Assembly (NCBI RefSeq): GCF_021283305.1
Contig: NZ_JAJSOK010000008.1
Location: 1-64,000 of the forward strand
DNA: 64,000 nt
From: Pseudonocardia kujensis
GTDB lineage: Bacteria; Actinomycetota; Actinomycetes; Mycobacteriales; Pseudonocardiaceae
Direction of reading: 5' to 3'
A program made the translations under genes and the position numbers. Within the stretch, counting starts at the first letter, position 1. Every line of letters starts with the position of its first letter. Positions 34,179 to 42,534 of this stretch are shown here, piece after piece. Below the pieces are notes generated by a model. That model was not told where the DNA came from. It made no database searches and saw only the letters and a list, made by a program, of their open reading frames with translations.

Positions 34179-35908
34179 GGGCCGACCTTGGGCAGCTCGA
34201 ACCGGAAGAAGTAGCGGGCGGCGGCGCGCTTGCCGTGGCCGAGGTCGTCGTCGCGTCCGGCCGCGGCCAGGAGCTGTTCCAGCCAGATCCAGGCGACGAC
34301 GACGTGCCCGGCCGCCTCGAGGTAGACCGACGCGTTGGCCAGCCGCTCCTCGGCGTCGGGGTCGGCGTGGAGGACGGCGGTGACCTCGACGAGCCGGTCC
34401 AGTGCCGCCCGCAGGGCCCCGCCGTACTCCGCGGCGTCGCCGCCGGCGCCGGCGGCCCGCGCGATCGTGGCGGAGAGCGTCTCCTGCAGCGCGGTGAACC
34501 CGGCGCCGCCGGCCAGCACGACCTTGCGGCCGAGCAGGTCCGCGGCCTGGATGCCGTGGGTGCCCTCGTGGATCGGGTTGAGCCGGTTGTCCCGGTAGTG
34601 CTGCTCGACGTCGTACTCGCGGGTGTAGCCGTAGCCGCCGTGCACCTGGATGGCCAGCGAGTTGGCCTCGGGGCCCCACTGCGAGGGCCAGCTCTTGGCG
34701 ATCGGGGTGAGCGTCTCGAGCAGCAGGTGCGCCCGAACCCGCTCCGCCTCGGTCGGCGCCGTGCGCTCCTCGTCGACGAGCAGGCCGCAGTAGAGGACGA
34801 GCGCGAGCGCGCCCTCGGCGTAGGCCTTCTGCGCCAGCAACATCCGGCGCACGTCGGCGTGCCGGACGATCGGGACCATCGGAGCGGCCGGGTCCTTCGC
34901 GCCGGCGGGACGGCCCTGCGGCCGGGTCCTCGCGTAGTCCAGGGCCTTGAGGTACCCGGTGTAGGCGAGCGCGGCCGCGCCCGCCCCGACCCCGATGCGC
35001 GCCTCGTTCATCATGTGGAACATCGCGGCCAGCCCGCCGCCGGCCGCGCCGACGAGATACCCGACGGCCCCCGGCTCGCCGCCCGGGGTGTGCGCGCCCT
35101 CGCCGAGGTTGAGCAGCGTGTTGACGGTGCCCCGGTAGCCCATCTTGTGGTTGAGTCCGACGAGCGCGACGTCGTTGCGCTCCCCGTTCTCCAGGAACTT
35201 CGGCACCAGGAACAGCGAGATGCCCTTCACCCCGGCCGCACCGCCGGGGATCTTGGCCAGGACGAGGTGGACGATGTTCTCGCCCAGCTCGTGTTCGCCG
35301 CCGGAGATCCACATCTTGGTGCCGCGCAGCCGGTAGGAGCCGTCGGGCCGCGGCTCGGCGCGCGTGGTGATGTCCGCGAGGGAGGACCCCGCCTGCGGCT
35401 CGGAGAGGCACATCGTCCCGTGGAAGCGCCCCTCCAGCATCGGCGGGACCCAGGTCGCGACCTGCTCGGGCGTGCCGTGGGCGAGCAGGAGGTTGGCGTT
35501 GGCCACGGTGAGCATGGCGTAGGCCCAGGTGCCGATGTTGGCGGCGTGGAGCCAGGCCTGCACCGCGGTGCCCACGACGTGGGGCAGCTGCAGCCCGCCC
35601 ACCGCGGCGTCCATCGTCGCGGACAGGAGGCCGGCGTCCGCGGCGGCGCGCAGGGCGGGCGCGACCTCCTCGTGCAGGACCACCCGCCCGTCGACGAACC
35701 GGGGCTCCTCGGCGTCGTTGCGCTTGTTGTGCGGGGCGAACTTCTCCGCCGCGAGGTCGGCCGCCAGCTCGAGGACGGCGTCGACCGTCTCCCGGGAGTG
35801 CTCGGCGAACCGCTCGCGCTTGGTCAGCTCCTCCACGTGCAGCCAGTCGTGCAGCAGGAAGTGCACGTCGCGGCGGGACAGGATGAGGTCGCGGTCGCCT
35901 CGTGGCAT
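34115..35908 (-). CDS. Acyl-CoA dehydrogenase (long DmdC-like form)
   Basis: 597 residues, the extended form with a C-terminal helical domain, like DmdC/AidB-related dehydrogenases. Flavin and substrate motifs are GTMCLSEPQAGSSLADITT, TKMWISGGEHELGENIVH and VHGGYGYTREYDVEQHYRD. The catalytic base region is NPIHEGTHGIQAADLLGRK. It oxidises an acyl-CoA to the enoyl-CoA with FAD. The ATG at 35908 faces a TetR gene, with a perfect 18-bp palindrome between them, so it is very probably repressed by that TetR. The 3' end overlaps the permease gene by 64 bp. Confidence 0.92.
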   Translation of the reverse strand: MPRGDRDLILSRRDVHFLLHDWLHVEELTKRERFAEHSRETVDAVLELAADLAAEKFAPHNKRNDAEEPRFVDGRVVLHEEVAPALRAAADAGLLSATMDAAVGGLQLPHVVGTAVQAWLHAANIGTWAYAMLTVANANLLLAHGTPEQVATWVPPMLEGRFHGTMCLSEPQAGSSLADITTRAEPRPDGSYRLRGTKMWISGGEHELGENIVHLVLAKIPGGAAGVKGISLFLVPKFLENGERNDVALVGLNHKMGYRGTVNTLLNLGEGAHTPGGEPGAVGYLVGAAGGGLAAMFHMMNEARIGVGAGAAALAYTGYLKALDYARTRPQGRPAGAKDPAAPMVPIVRHADVRRMLLAQKAYAEGALALVLYCGLLVDEERTAPTEAERVRAHLLLETLTPIAKSWPSQWGPEANSLAIQVHGGYGYTREYDVEQHYRDNRLNPIHEGTHGIQAADLLGRKVVLAGGAGFTALQETLSATIARAAGAGGDAAEYGGALRAALDRLVEVTAVLHADPDAEERLANASVYLEAAGHVVVAWIWLEQLLAAAGRDDDLGHGKRAAARYFFRFELPKVGPQLDLLASLDRTSLDTDPSWL

Positions 35909-35924
35909 CGTCGCTCCCGAGTGA

Positions 35925-35942
35925 TTACTGATCGATCAGTAA
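35925..35942. promoter_or_regulatory. TetR operator, perfect 18-bp palindrome
   Basis: TTACTGATCGATCAGTAA is fully self-complementary and lies between the divergent acyl-CoA dehydrogenase (start 35908) and tetR (start 35986), 17 bp and 44 bp from the two starts. Sites of this form are typical of TetR-type fatty-acid regulators. Confidence 0.8.
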
Positions 35943-35985
35943 GTAGAGTGGGCGCGGCGGGCGGCGACGTCAAGGGGAGCGGGCC

Positions 35986-36633
35986 ATGGTGCGGGTCACC
36001 GGCGGGACGACGGCGGAGGCGGGCGAGCGGATCCTCGCCGGCCTGGACCTGTGGGCGGAGTGGCCGACGGCGACGCAGCGGGCGATCGTCGGGGCCGCGT
36101 TGGAGTCGTTCGCCGAGCGGGGCTTCCACGGCACCTCGCTCAAGCACATCGCCCAGGGCTCGGGGCTGAGCACGGCCGCCCTCTACGTGCACTTCGCCTC
36201 GAAGGAGGAGCTGCTCTTCGCGCTCGGCCGGCGGGGTCACGCCATCGCCCTGGAGCTCGTCCGTACGGCCGCCGCGGAGCCCGACCCGGCGACGGCGGCG
36301 CAGGTGCTGGTCTACGCCTTCACCCGCTGGCACGCCGAGCAGCGCACCACCGCGCGGGTCGTCCAGTACGAGCAGGGCGCGCTCACGGCCGCGCACGCCG
36401 AGGTGATCGCCGCGCTGCGGCGGGACACGGAACGCGTCGTGCGCGGGCTGGTCACCCGGGGGGTCGGGGCGGGCGCGTTCGCCGTGCCCGACGTGCGCGG
36501 GGCGAGCGCGGCCGTGCTCTCCCTCGGCATCGACGTCGCCCGGTGGTACGTCCCGGGCGGCCCGTGGACGCCCGACGCGCTGGGCCTGCTCTACGCCGAG
36601 TTGGCGGGCCGCCTGCTCGGGATGCCAGCCTGA
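35986..36633 (+). CDS. TetR-family transcriptional repressor
   Basis: 215 residues. The N-terminal helix-turn-helix is RAIVGAALESFAERGFHGTS and LKHIAQGSGLSTAALYVHFA, followed by KEELLFALGRRGH. The C-terminal domain is helical for ligand binding and dimerisation. The ATG at 35986 has SD AAGGGGAG. It is divergent from the acyl-CoA dehydrogenase gene with the palindrome between, so acyl-CoA binding and derepression of that gene (and itself) is the simplest model. The downstream amidase gene begins 5 bp after its stop and may be co-transcribed. Confidence 0.92.
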   Translation: MVRVTGGTTAEAGERILAGLDLWAEWPTATQRAIVGAALESFAERGFHGTSLKHIAQGSGLSTAALYVHFASKEELLFALGRRGHAIALELVRTAAAEPDPATAAQVLVYAFTRWHAEQRTTARVVQYEQGALTAAHAEVIAALRRDTERVVRGLVTRGVGAGAFAVPDVRGASAAVLSLGIDVARWYVPGGPWTPDALGLLYAELAGRLLGMPA

Positions 36634-36637
36634 GCCC

Positions 36638-37426
36638 ATGCGGATCGCCCTCGCCCAGATCGTCTCGACCCCGTCGCCGGAGGAGAACCTCGGGCTCGTC
36701 GCCGACGGGGCACGCGCGGCCGCCGCGGCCGGAGCGCGGATCGTCGTGTTCCCCGAGGCCACGATGTGCTGCTTCGGCGTGAAGCTCGCCCCCGTCGCCG
36801 AGCCGCTCGACGGCCCGTGGGCGGACCGGGTGCGGGCGATCGCCGAGGAGGCCGGGATCACCGTGGTCGCCGGCATGTTCACCCCGGCCGAGGACGGGCG
36901 CGTGCACAACACGCTGCTGGCCACCGGCGGCGAGGTCGAGGCCTCCTACGAGAAGCTCCACCTCTTCGACGCCTTCGGGTTCGCCGAGTCGGACACCGTC
37001 GCCCCGGGCACGGGGCTGCGGACGATCCAGGTCGACGGCCGCACGATCGGCCTCACCACCTGCTACGACCTGCGGTTCCCGGGGCTGTACCAAGCGCTCG
37101 GCGACCGCGGGGCGCGGCTGGTCCTGGCGCCGGCGTCGTGGGGTGCGGGGCCGGGCAAGCGGGAGCAGTGGGACCTGCTGGTGCGCGCCCGGGCGCTGGA
37201 CTCGACCGCGTTCGTCGCCGCCTGCGACCAGGCCGACCCCGCGACCGTGGGCCGGGAGCGCGGCAAGGCGCCCACCGGGATCGGGGCGAGCCTGGTCGCG
37301 AGCCCGTACGGGGCGGTCGTCGCGCAGCTGGGGGAGGAGCCCGGACTGCTCCTCGCCGACGTCGACCTGGACGAGGTCGACGCGGCGCGCAGGGCGATCC
37401 CGGTGCTGGCGAACCGTCGCTTCTGA
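36638..37426 (+). CDS. Carbon-nitrogen hydrolase (nitrilase superfamily amidase)
   Basis: 262 residues. The Glu-Lys-Cys triad is complete: Glu40 (IVVFPEATM), Lys106 (YEKLHLFDAF) and Cys142 (GLTTCYDLRFPGLY). The length and the GxxTCYDxRFP signature match the omega-amidase/NIT2-like and other short aliphatic amidase branches, which release ammonia from amide side chains such as 2-oxoglutaramate. No C-terminal extension. It starts 5 bp after the tetR stop with no strong SD, suggesting coupling with tetR. Other candidates are deaminated glutathione amidase (Nit1); the branch cannot be fixed by eye. Confidence 0.87.
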   Translation: MRIALAQIVSTPSPEENLGLVADGARAAAAAGARIVVFPEATMCCFGVKLAPVAEPLDGPWADRVRAIAEEAGITVVAGMFTPAEDGRVHNTLLATGGEVEASYEKLHLFDAFGFAESDTVAPGTGLRTIQVDGRTIGLTTCYDLRFPGLYQALGDRGARLVLAPASWGAGPGKREQWDLLVRARALDSTAFVAACDQADPATVGRERGKAPTGIGASLVASPYGAVVAQLGEEPGLLLADVDLDEVDAARRAIPVLANRRF

Positions 37427-37466
37427 CCGTTCCCGGATCCGCTGCGGTGCGGGTAGCTTCCGGCGG

Positions 37467-38309
37467 ATGACGTGGACCGTCGACGGGGTGCGGATCAGCC
37501 GGGTCGTGGAGCACGTGATGCCCTTCCCGGTCGACTTCTTCGCCGAGGCCACCCCGGCCGACGTGGCCGCGGAGCCGGACCTGGCGCTCGACTTCGTCGA
37601 CGCCCACGGCCGGTACCGGACGAGTCTGCACTCCTACCTGCTCGAGGCGGACGGCCGGCGCATCGTCGTCGACACCTGCTGCGGGAACGGGAAGGAGCGC
37701 CCGCTCCTGCCGGAGTTCGACCACCGGACGGGCCCCTACCTGGCGGACCTCACATCGGAAGGCTTCGCCCCCGACCTCGTCGACACGGTCGTCTGCACGC
37801 ACCTGCATCTCGACCACACCGGCTGGAACACCCGGCTCGTCGACGGCGGGTGGGTGCCCACGTTCCCGCGGGCCCGGTACTTGCTGGGGGCGGCCGATCT
37901 CGAGGAGTGGGCCCGGTCGGACGACCCGCTGCACGCGCCCGCGTTCGCCGACTCGGTCCGCCCCGTGCTCGACGCCGGGCTCGTCGACCCGGTCCCCGGC
38001 GACCTGGCGGTCACCGACGCGGTCCGGCTGCGGGCGACCCCGGGGCACACACCCGGCCACCTCAGCGTGTGGATCGGCGACCGGTGCGTGATCACCGGCG
38101 ACACCCTGCACAACCCCATCCAGTGCCGCCACCCCGAGTGGACCGCCACCGGTGACGGCGACCCGGACCTCGCCCGCGCGACCCGAGGGGCGTTGCTGGA
38201 GGAGGCCGCGTCCACGGGCGCGCTGGTGCTGGGCACGCACTTCGCGGGCAGCAGCGCCGGTCACGTAGTGCGCGAGGGCGGCGCCTACCGGTTCGTCCCC
38301 GAGGACTGA
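37467..38309 (+). CDS. MBL-fold metallo-hydrolase
   Basis: 280 residues of the metallo-beta-lactamase fold. The metal motif is VVCTHLHLDHTGWNTR (HxHxDH), with later ligands in TPGHTPGHLSVWI, VITGDTLHN and VLGTHFAGSSAGH. The N-terminal segment (VSR-like front, TSLHSYLLEADGRRIVVDTC) resembles AttM/lactonase-type and alkyl-hydrolase members. The likely reaction is hydrolysis of an ester, lactone or thioester; the substrate is unknown. The start ATG at 37467 lies 7 bp after TAGCTT (37454-37459), so the transcript is probably leaderless and the gene has its own promoter. Adenine deaminase follows by 27 bp. Confidence 0.87.
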   Translation: MTWTVDGVRISRVVEHVMPFPVDFFAEATPADVAAEPDLALDFVDAHGRYRTSLHSYLLEADGRRIVVDTCCGNGKERPLLPEFDHRTGPYLADLTSEGFAPDLVDTVVCTHLHLDHTGWNTRLVDGGWVPTFPRARYLLGAADLEEWARSDDPLHAPAFADSVRPVLDAGLVDPVPGDLAVTDAVRLRATPGHTPGHLSVWIGDRCVITGDTLHNPIQCRHPEWTATGDGDPDLARATRGALLEEAASTGALVLGTHFAGSSAGHVVREGGAYRFVPED

Positions 38310-38336
38310 ACCGGACCCGGGTGGCAGGCTGCGGGG

Positions 38337-39329
38337 GTGACCGCCCCCACCCCGCCCACGGCCGAGCTGCACCTCCACGTCGAGGGCACGATCGAGGCGG
38401 AGCTGCTCGTCCGGCTCGCCGACCGGCACGGCCTGCCGTTGCCCTCGCGCGACCCCGACCGCCTGCGCGAGCGGTACGCGCACTTCGTCGATCTGCAGTC
38501 CTTCCTCGACGTGTACTACGCGAACCTCGCCGTGCTGCGCACCGAGGAGGACTTCCACGAGCTCGCCGCCGGCTATCTCGACCGGGCGTCGAAGGCCGGG
38601 GTGCGGCGGGCGGAGGTGTTCTTCGACCCGCAGACCCACGTGCACCACGGCGTGCCGCTGGCGGCGGTGATCCGTGGGCTGAGCAGTGCGTTCGCCGCGG
38701 CCGAGGAGACGCACGGGGTCTCGGCGGCGCTGATCCTCTGCTTCCTGCGCGACCTCGGCCCGGAGGCGGCGGAGGAGATCCTGCGCGCGGCGCTGCCCTT
38801 CCGCGAGCACTTCATCGGGGTCGGGCTGGACTCGGCCGAGGTCGGGTACCCGCCGTCGCTCTTCACCCGCGTCTACGCGATGGCCGCCGCCGAGGGGCTG
38901 CACCGGGTGGCGCACGCGGGGGAGGAGGGCGGCCCGGACTACGTCCGCGAGGCCCTCGACCTGCTGCACGTGGAGCGGGTCGACCACGGCATCCGGGCCA
39001 TGGAGGACCCGGAGCTGGTGGCGCGGCTGCGCGAGCAGCGGATCCCGCTCACCGTGTGTCCGCTCTCCAACGTGTCCCTGCGCGCCGTCGACACCCTCGT
39101 CGAGCACCCGCTCCCGCGGATGCTCGACGAGGGCCTGATGGCCACCGTCAACAGCGACGACCCCGCCTACTTCGGCGGCTACGTCGACGACAACTACCGG
39201 GCCGTCGCCCGCGACCTCGGCCTGGAGCGGCCGCGGCTCGCGCAGCTGGCCCGCAACTCCGTCGACGCCAGCTTCGCCCCGGAGGAGGACAGACGCCGGT
39301 GGCGGGCCGAGATCGACGCCTGGCTCTGA
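38337..39329 (+). CDS. Adenine deaminase (Aah1-type, adenosine deaminase family)
   Basis: 330 residues. Zinc-binding and catalytic motifs are AELHLHVEGTIE, VAHAGEEGG, ERVDHGIRAM and TVNSDDPAYFGGYVDDN. The last motif and the segments DLQSFLDVYYANLAVLRTE and EVFFDPQTHVHHGVPLAAV match bacterial adenine deaminases of the Pseudomonas PA0148 type more closely than true adenosine deaminases, so I favour adenine to hypoxanthine plus ammonia for purine salvage or nitrogen supply. The GTG at 38337 has a poor SD; CAGGCT lies 6 bp upstream as a weak -10-like site. Adenosine deaminase remains the alternative. Confidence 0.85.
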   Translation: MTAPTPPTAELHLHVEGTIEAELLVRLADRHGLPLPSRDPDRLRERYAHFVDLQSFLDVYYANLAVLRTEEDFHELAAGYLDRASKAGVRRAEVFFDPQTHVHHGVPLAAVIRGLSSAFAAAEETHGVSAALILCFLRDLGPEAAEEILRAALPFREHFIGVGLDSAEVGYPPSLFTRVYAMAAAEGLHRVAHAGEEGGPDYVREALDLLHVERVDHGIRAMEDPELVARLREQRIPLTVCPLSNVSLRAVDTLVEHPLPRMLDEGLMATVNSDDPAYFGGYVDDNYRAVARDLGLERPRLAQLARNSVDASFAPEEDRRRWRAEIDAWL

Positions 39330-39367
39330 GCCCTTGTCCTGCACCTGTCGGACGGCGCACCGTCGTC

Positions 39368-39397
39368 GTCGGGTCGGTGTCGGGTCGGTGTCGGGTC
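39368..39397. repeat. 11-bp tandem repeat GTCGGGTCGGT
   Basis: Two full units (39368-39378, 39379-39389) and a partial third (39390-39397) run into the stop codon region of the minus-strand acyl-CoA dehydrogenase gene. Confidence 0.6.
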
Positions 39398-40682
39398 AGT
39401 CGTTCGCGGTCGCCAGGTCCAGGTACTGCGCGAACTTCTTCCGGGCGGCCGCCGTGCGGGTCGGGACGTGCTCGGTCGGCACGTCCTTCGCCTCGTAACC
39501 GCGCAGGATGCGCTTGGCGAGGGTCGCCTTGTGCACCTCGTCCGGGCCGTCGTAGATGCGCGCGGCGCGGGCCGCCCGGTACATCTGCTCCAGCGGCAGG
39601 TCGCCGGAGAAGCCCAGCGAGCCGTGGATCTGGATGGCCCGGTCGATGACGTCGTGCAGGATCTTCGCGCCCCAGAACTTGATCATGGCGATCTCGTTGC
39701 GGGAGTTCGACGCGCCGACCTGGTCCATCGTCCAGGCCGCCTGCAGGGTGAGCAGGCGGGCGGCCTGCATCTCCGCGGCCGAGGTGGCGACCCAGTCCTG
39801 GATCATCTGCTTGTCGGCGAGCACCGAACCGTGCGCGTAGCGGGAGACCGCCCGCTCGCAGAGCATGTCGAAGGCGCGCTTCGACTGGCCCAGCCAGCGC
39901 ATCGCGTGGTGGATGCGGCCCGGGCCGAGGCGCTGCTGGGCGAGCTTGAAGCCGTCGCCCGGGTTGCCGACGAGGTTCGACTTCGGCACCCGCACGTTGT
40001 CGTAGATGATCTCCGCGTGCCCGCCCTCGAGCTGCGGGTGCACCGTCGAGTGGTCCATGACCGGGATGTCGCGCAGGATGTTCACGCCCGGCGTGTCCGT
40101 CGGGACGATGATCATCGACGAGCCCTGGTAGGGCGAGACGTCCGGGTCCGTCACGGCCATGACGATCAGGAAGTCCGCACGGCTCGCGTTCGACGAGAAC
40201 CACTTGTGCCCGTTGATGACGTACTCGTCGCCGTCGAGCACGGCCCGGGTGGTGAGCAGGGTCGGGTCCGCTCCCGCGCCCGGCTCGGTCATCGAGAAGC
40301 AGGAGCGCAGCTCGCCGCGCAGCAGCGGGTGCATCCACTGCTCCTTCTGCTCCGGCGAGCCGCCGATCGCCAGCAGCTCCGCGTTGCCGGAGTCCGGCGC
40401 CTGGTTGCCGAAGATGCCAGGCGCGAACTTGCACTGCCCGAGGATCTCGTGCATCAGGCCGAGCTTGACCTGCCCGAACCCGCCGCCGCCCAGCTCCGGG
40501 GGCAGGTGCGCGGCCCACAGGCCCTGCTCCTTGACCTGCTCCTTGAGCGGCGCGGTGATCCGGGCGTACTGCTCCGGGCTCAGGTCCAGCGTCTCCAGCG
40601 GGAAGATCTCCTCACGGACGAACTCCCGCATCCAGTCCAGCTTCTTCTTGAACTCCGGCTCGGTGGAGAAGTCCCACGCCAT
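39396..40682 (-). CDS. Acyl-CoA dehydrogenase (ACAD10/11-like)
   Basis: 428 residues. FAD and substrate motifs are SCFSMTEPGAGADPTLLTT, YVINGHKWFSSNASRADF and IQIHGSLGFSGDLPLEQMYR. The base region is ARIYDGPDEVHKATLAKRIL, in the ACAD10/11 style and unlike the DmdC-type enzyme 3.5 kb upstream. It should desaturate a medium or branched acyl-CoA. The ATG at 40682 has a GGAGG-like stretch (GCGGAGGTGCGGGC) about 8 nt upstream. It stands alone on the minus strand and faces the siderophore-interacting protein gene across 195 bp. The specific acyl chain is not readable. Confidence 0.9.
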   Translation of the reverse strand: MAWDFSTEPEFKKKLDWMREFVREEIFPLETLDLSPEQYARITAPLKEQVKEQGLWAAHLPPELGGGGFGQVKLGLMHEILGQCKFAPGIFGNQAPDSGNAELLAIGGSPEQKEQWMHPLLRGELRSCFSMTEPGAGADPTLLTTRAVLDGDEYVINGHKWFSSNASRADFLIVMAVTDPDVSPYQGSSMIIVPTDTPGVNILRDIPVMDHSTVHPQLEGGHAEIIYDNVRVPKSNLVGNPGDGFKLAQQRLGPGRIHHAMRWLGQSKRAFDMLCERAVSRYAHGSVLADKQMIQDWVATSAAEMQAARLLTLQAAWTMDQVGASNSRNEIAMIKFWGAKILHDVIDRAIQIHGSLGFSGDLPLEQMYRAARAARIYDGPDEVHKATLAKRILRGYEAKDVPTEHVPTRTAAARKKFAQYLDLATAND

Positions 40683-40823
40683 CGTGCCCGCACCTCCGCG
40701 ACTCGCGTTCGCCGACGCCTGCGTCGGCCGTTGCCTGCACGCTAGTTGATGCAGCCGCCTTACGGCAGCCCCTCCTGTGGAGGTGCGGCCGGTGCGAGTC
40801 GAATGATCGACGCCGCTTCCGGA

Positions 40824-40842
40824 ATTGGTTAGCCTCACCTCT
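40824..40842. promoter_or_regulatory. IdeR/DmdR-type iron box
   Basis: GGTTAGCCTCACCT (within 40824-40842) matches about 14 of 19 positions of the actinobacterial iron box, consensus TTAGGTTAGSCTAACCTAA. It lies 36 bp upstream of the siderophore-interacting protein start, the expected place for iron-dependent repression. Confidence 0.7.
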
Positions 40843-40877
40843 GTTCCCCGATCCCCGTCCGTGGAGGTCCGCACGAC

Positions 40878-41690
40878 ATGGCCACCGAGCTGGAGAACGG
40901 TCCCGTGCCCGTGGTGACGGAGGCCGTCGAGCGGCTGTCGCCGAGCCTGGTCCGGGTGACCTTCGGCGGGCCCGGGCCGGCCTCCTTCGCCTCGCTCGGG
41001 GTGCCGGACGAGGCCGTGGTCCTCCGGTTCCCCGGCAGCGAGGGCGGCCGCTGGTACACCGTGCGGCGCTGCGAGCCGGGCCGGCTGACCGTCGACATCG
41101 TGCTGCACCCCGGCGGGATCGGCGGCGAATGGGCCGCCCGGGCCCGGATCGGCGACCGGCTCGAGATCACGCACCGGAACAGCTGGTTCCGCCGGCCCGC
41201 CGAGGCGGGCTGGCAGCTGCTCCTCGGCGACGTCACGGCCCTGCCGGCGATCGGCCGGATCGTGGAGGAGTCGGCCGACCGGCTGCCGACCACCGTGCTG
41301 GTCGAGGTACCGCACCGCGAGGACGCCCAGGAGCTGCCCGGCGCCCAGGTGCGCTGGATGCACACGGCCGGTCTGGGGCACGCGCCCAGCCGGATCGCCG
41401 AGCTCGTCCGGGGCGCCCGGCTGCCGCCCGGCCCCGGCTACGTCTACGTGGCCGGCGAGGCCTCGGCCACCCGCGCGGTGCGCCGGTACCTCCGGCAGGA
41501 GCTGGGCCTGCCCGCCGGCTCCTACGGCGTCGTCGGGTACTGGCGGGCGGAGTCCGAGAAGTGGTTCGCCCGGGTCGCCGAGACGGGCACGGACACCGCG
41601 GCGATCTACGCCGAGGAGCTCGACGCGGGCGGCGACCTCGAGGACGTCCGCGCCCGCTACGAGGAGCGCCTCGCCACCCTCGGGCTGTGA
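40878..41690 (+). CDS. Siderophore-interacting protein (ferric reductase, ViuB-like)
   Basis: 270 residues of the FAD-containing siderophore-interacting family that reduces ferric siderophores with NAD(P)H to release iron. The flavin motif is RWYTVRRCE (RxYTxR), followed by VLHPGGIGGEWAARARIGD and YVYVAGEASATRAVRRYL. The C-terminal helix (YAEELDAGGDLEDVRARYEER) is also typical. The ATG at 40878 has SD GTGGAGG. The iron box just upstream gives its regulation. It is not adjacent to siderophore synthesis or transport genes, so it probably serves a system encoded elsewhere. Confidence 0.92.
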   Translation: MATELENGPVPVVTEAVERLSPSLVRVTFGGPGPASFASLGVPDEAVVLRFPGSEGGRWYTVRRCEPGRLTVDIVLHPGGIGGEWAARARIGDRLEITHRNSWFRRPAEAGWQLLLGDVTALPAIGRIVEESADRLPTTVLVEVPHREDAQELPGAQVRWMHTAGLGHAPSRIAELVRGARLPPGPGYVYVAGEASATRAVRRYLRQELGLPAGSYGVVGYWRAESEKWFARVAETGTDTAAIYAEELDAGGDLEDVRARYEERLATLGL

Positions 41691-41732
41691 CGAATCCGCT
41701 GTGACGAGCCGGGCCCGGCCGTAACGGCGGGG

Positions 41733-42341
41733 GTGGGCCGGGACGAGAACCGGGCCGTGGAGAGGCGACGCGGCCGGACGCTGCCGCGCAGGCGGACCGA
41801 CCGGATCGAGGACGTCGTTGCCGTGCTGCTGTGCGCGCTCGGCGTGGTCGCGGTGGTGCTGGCCGGGCTGGTCGGGACGGCGGCGCACGGGGTCGTGGCC
41901 GCGCGGGCGAACCAGGAGGCGGCGGACCGCAGCCGGGTGGTCGCGACGGTCGCCCGGCCGACGGACGACGCCGGGACGACGGGCGGCGTGGGCCCTGGTA
42001 CCCGCCGTGCGACGGCCACCTGGACCGCTCCCGACGGCACCGGCCGGGTCGGCGAGGTCACGGTCCCGCTGAACGCCGAGGCCGGCTCGGCCGTCCCGGT
42101 GTGGGTGGACCGGGCCGGCGCGCCCGCTCCGCCCCCGACCTCGCCCCGCGCCGGAGTGCTGGTCGGTGCCGTGGCCGCGGGCTGGGTCGCGATCGCCGGG
42201 GCGCTGCTGCTCCTGGCCGCGTGGCGGTTCGTCCTGGGCCGGACCGCCCGCCGCAACGACGCCGAGTGGACGCGCCGCTGGGCCGAGGTCGAGCCCGAAT
42301 GGTCCGGCCGTGCCGCCGGACCGGCCGGCCGCACGGGCTGA
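41733..42341 (+). CDS. Rv1733c-like membrane protein
   Basis: 202 residues with two membrane helices (VVAVLLCALGVVAVVLAGLV near 28-50 and AGVLVGAVAAGWVAIAGALL near 140-165), an external Thr/Ala/Gly domain between them, and a C-terminal WTRRWAEVEPEWSG. This layout matches the actinobacterial family of M. tuberculosis Rv1733c, a dormancy-associated membrane protein of unknown function. The GTG start at 41733 has no strong SD. The similarity is by pattern only. It is convergent with dinB across a strong stem-loop. Confidence 0.7.
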   Translation: MGRDENRAVERRRGRTLPRRRTDRIEDVVAVLLCALGVVAVVLAGLVGTAAHGVVAARANQEAADRSRVVATVARPTDDAGTTGGVGPGTRRATATWTAPDGTGRVGEVTVPLNAEAGSAVPVWVDRAGAPAPPPTSPRAGVLVGAVAAGWVAIAGALLLLAAWRFVLGRTARRNDAEWTRRWAEVEPEWSGRAAGPAGRTG

Positions 42342-42384
42342 CCGGCGCCGCGCAGGTCAGCCCGGTTTCCGGGGCGTTCACGCA

Positions 42385-42399
42385 CCCGCAACGAACCCG
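42385..42399. repeat. Second copy of CCCGCAACGAACCCG
   Basis: Exact 15-mer match to 27839-27853, here just downstream of the Rv1733c-like gene and 38 bp before the 42437 stem-loop. Function unknown. Confidence 0.55.
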
Positions 42400-42436
42400 A
42401 CGGGCAACTCCCGGCGCTCCCGCTCGTTGAACCGGA

Positions 42437-42482
42437 TGCCGGTATCGGCGGGGACTGGGGAGCCCCCTCGCCGATACCGGCA
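42437..42482. terminator. Strong stem-loop between convergent genes
   Basis: 14-bp perfect stem (TGCCGGTATCGGCG / CGCCGATACCGGCA) with an 18-nt loop that can itself pair GGGG with CCCC. It separates the convergent membrane protein and dinB genes and probably terminates both. Confidence 0.75.
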
Positions 42483-42534
42483 GATCCGTCCCCGGGGCCG
42501 TCGGGCGCGGTTCCGGCTCCGTCGCCGACCCGAC

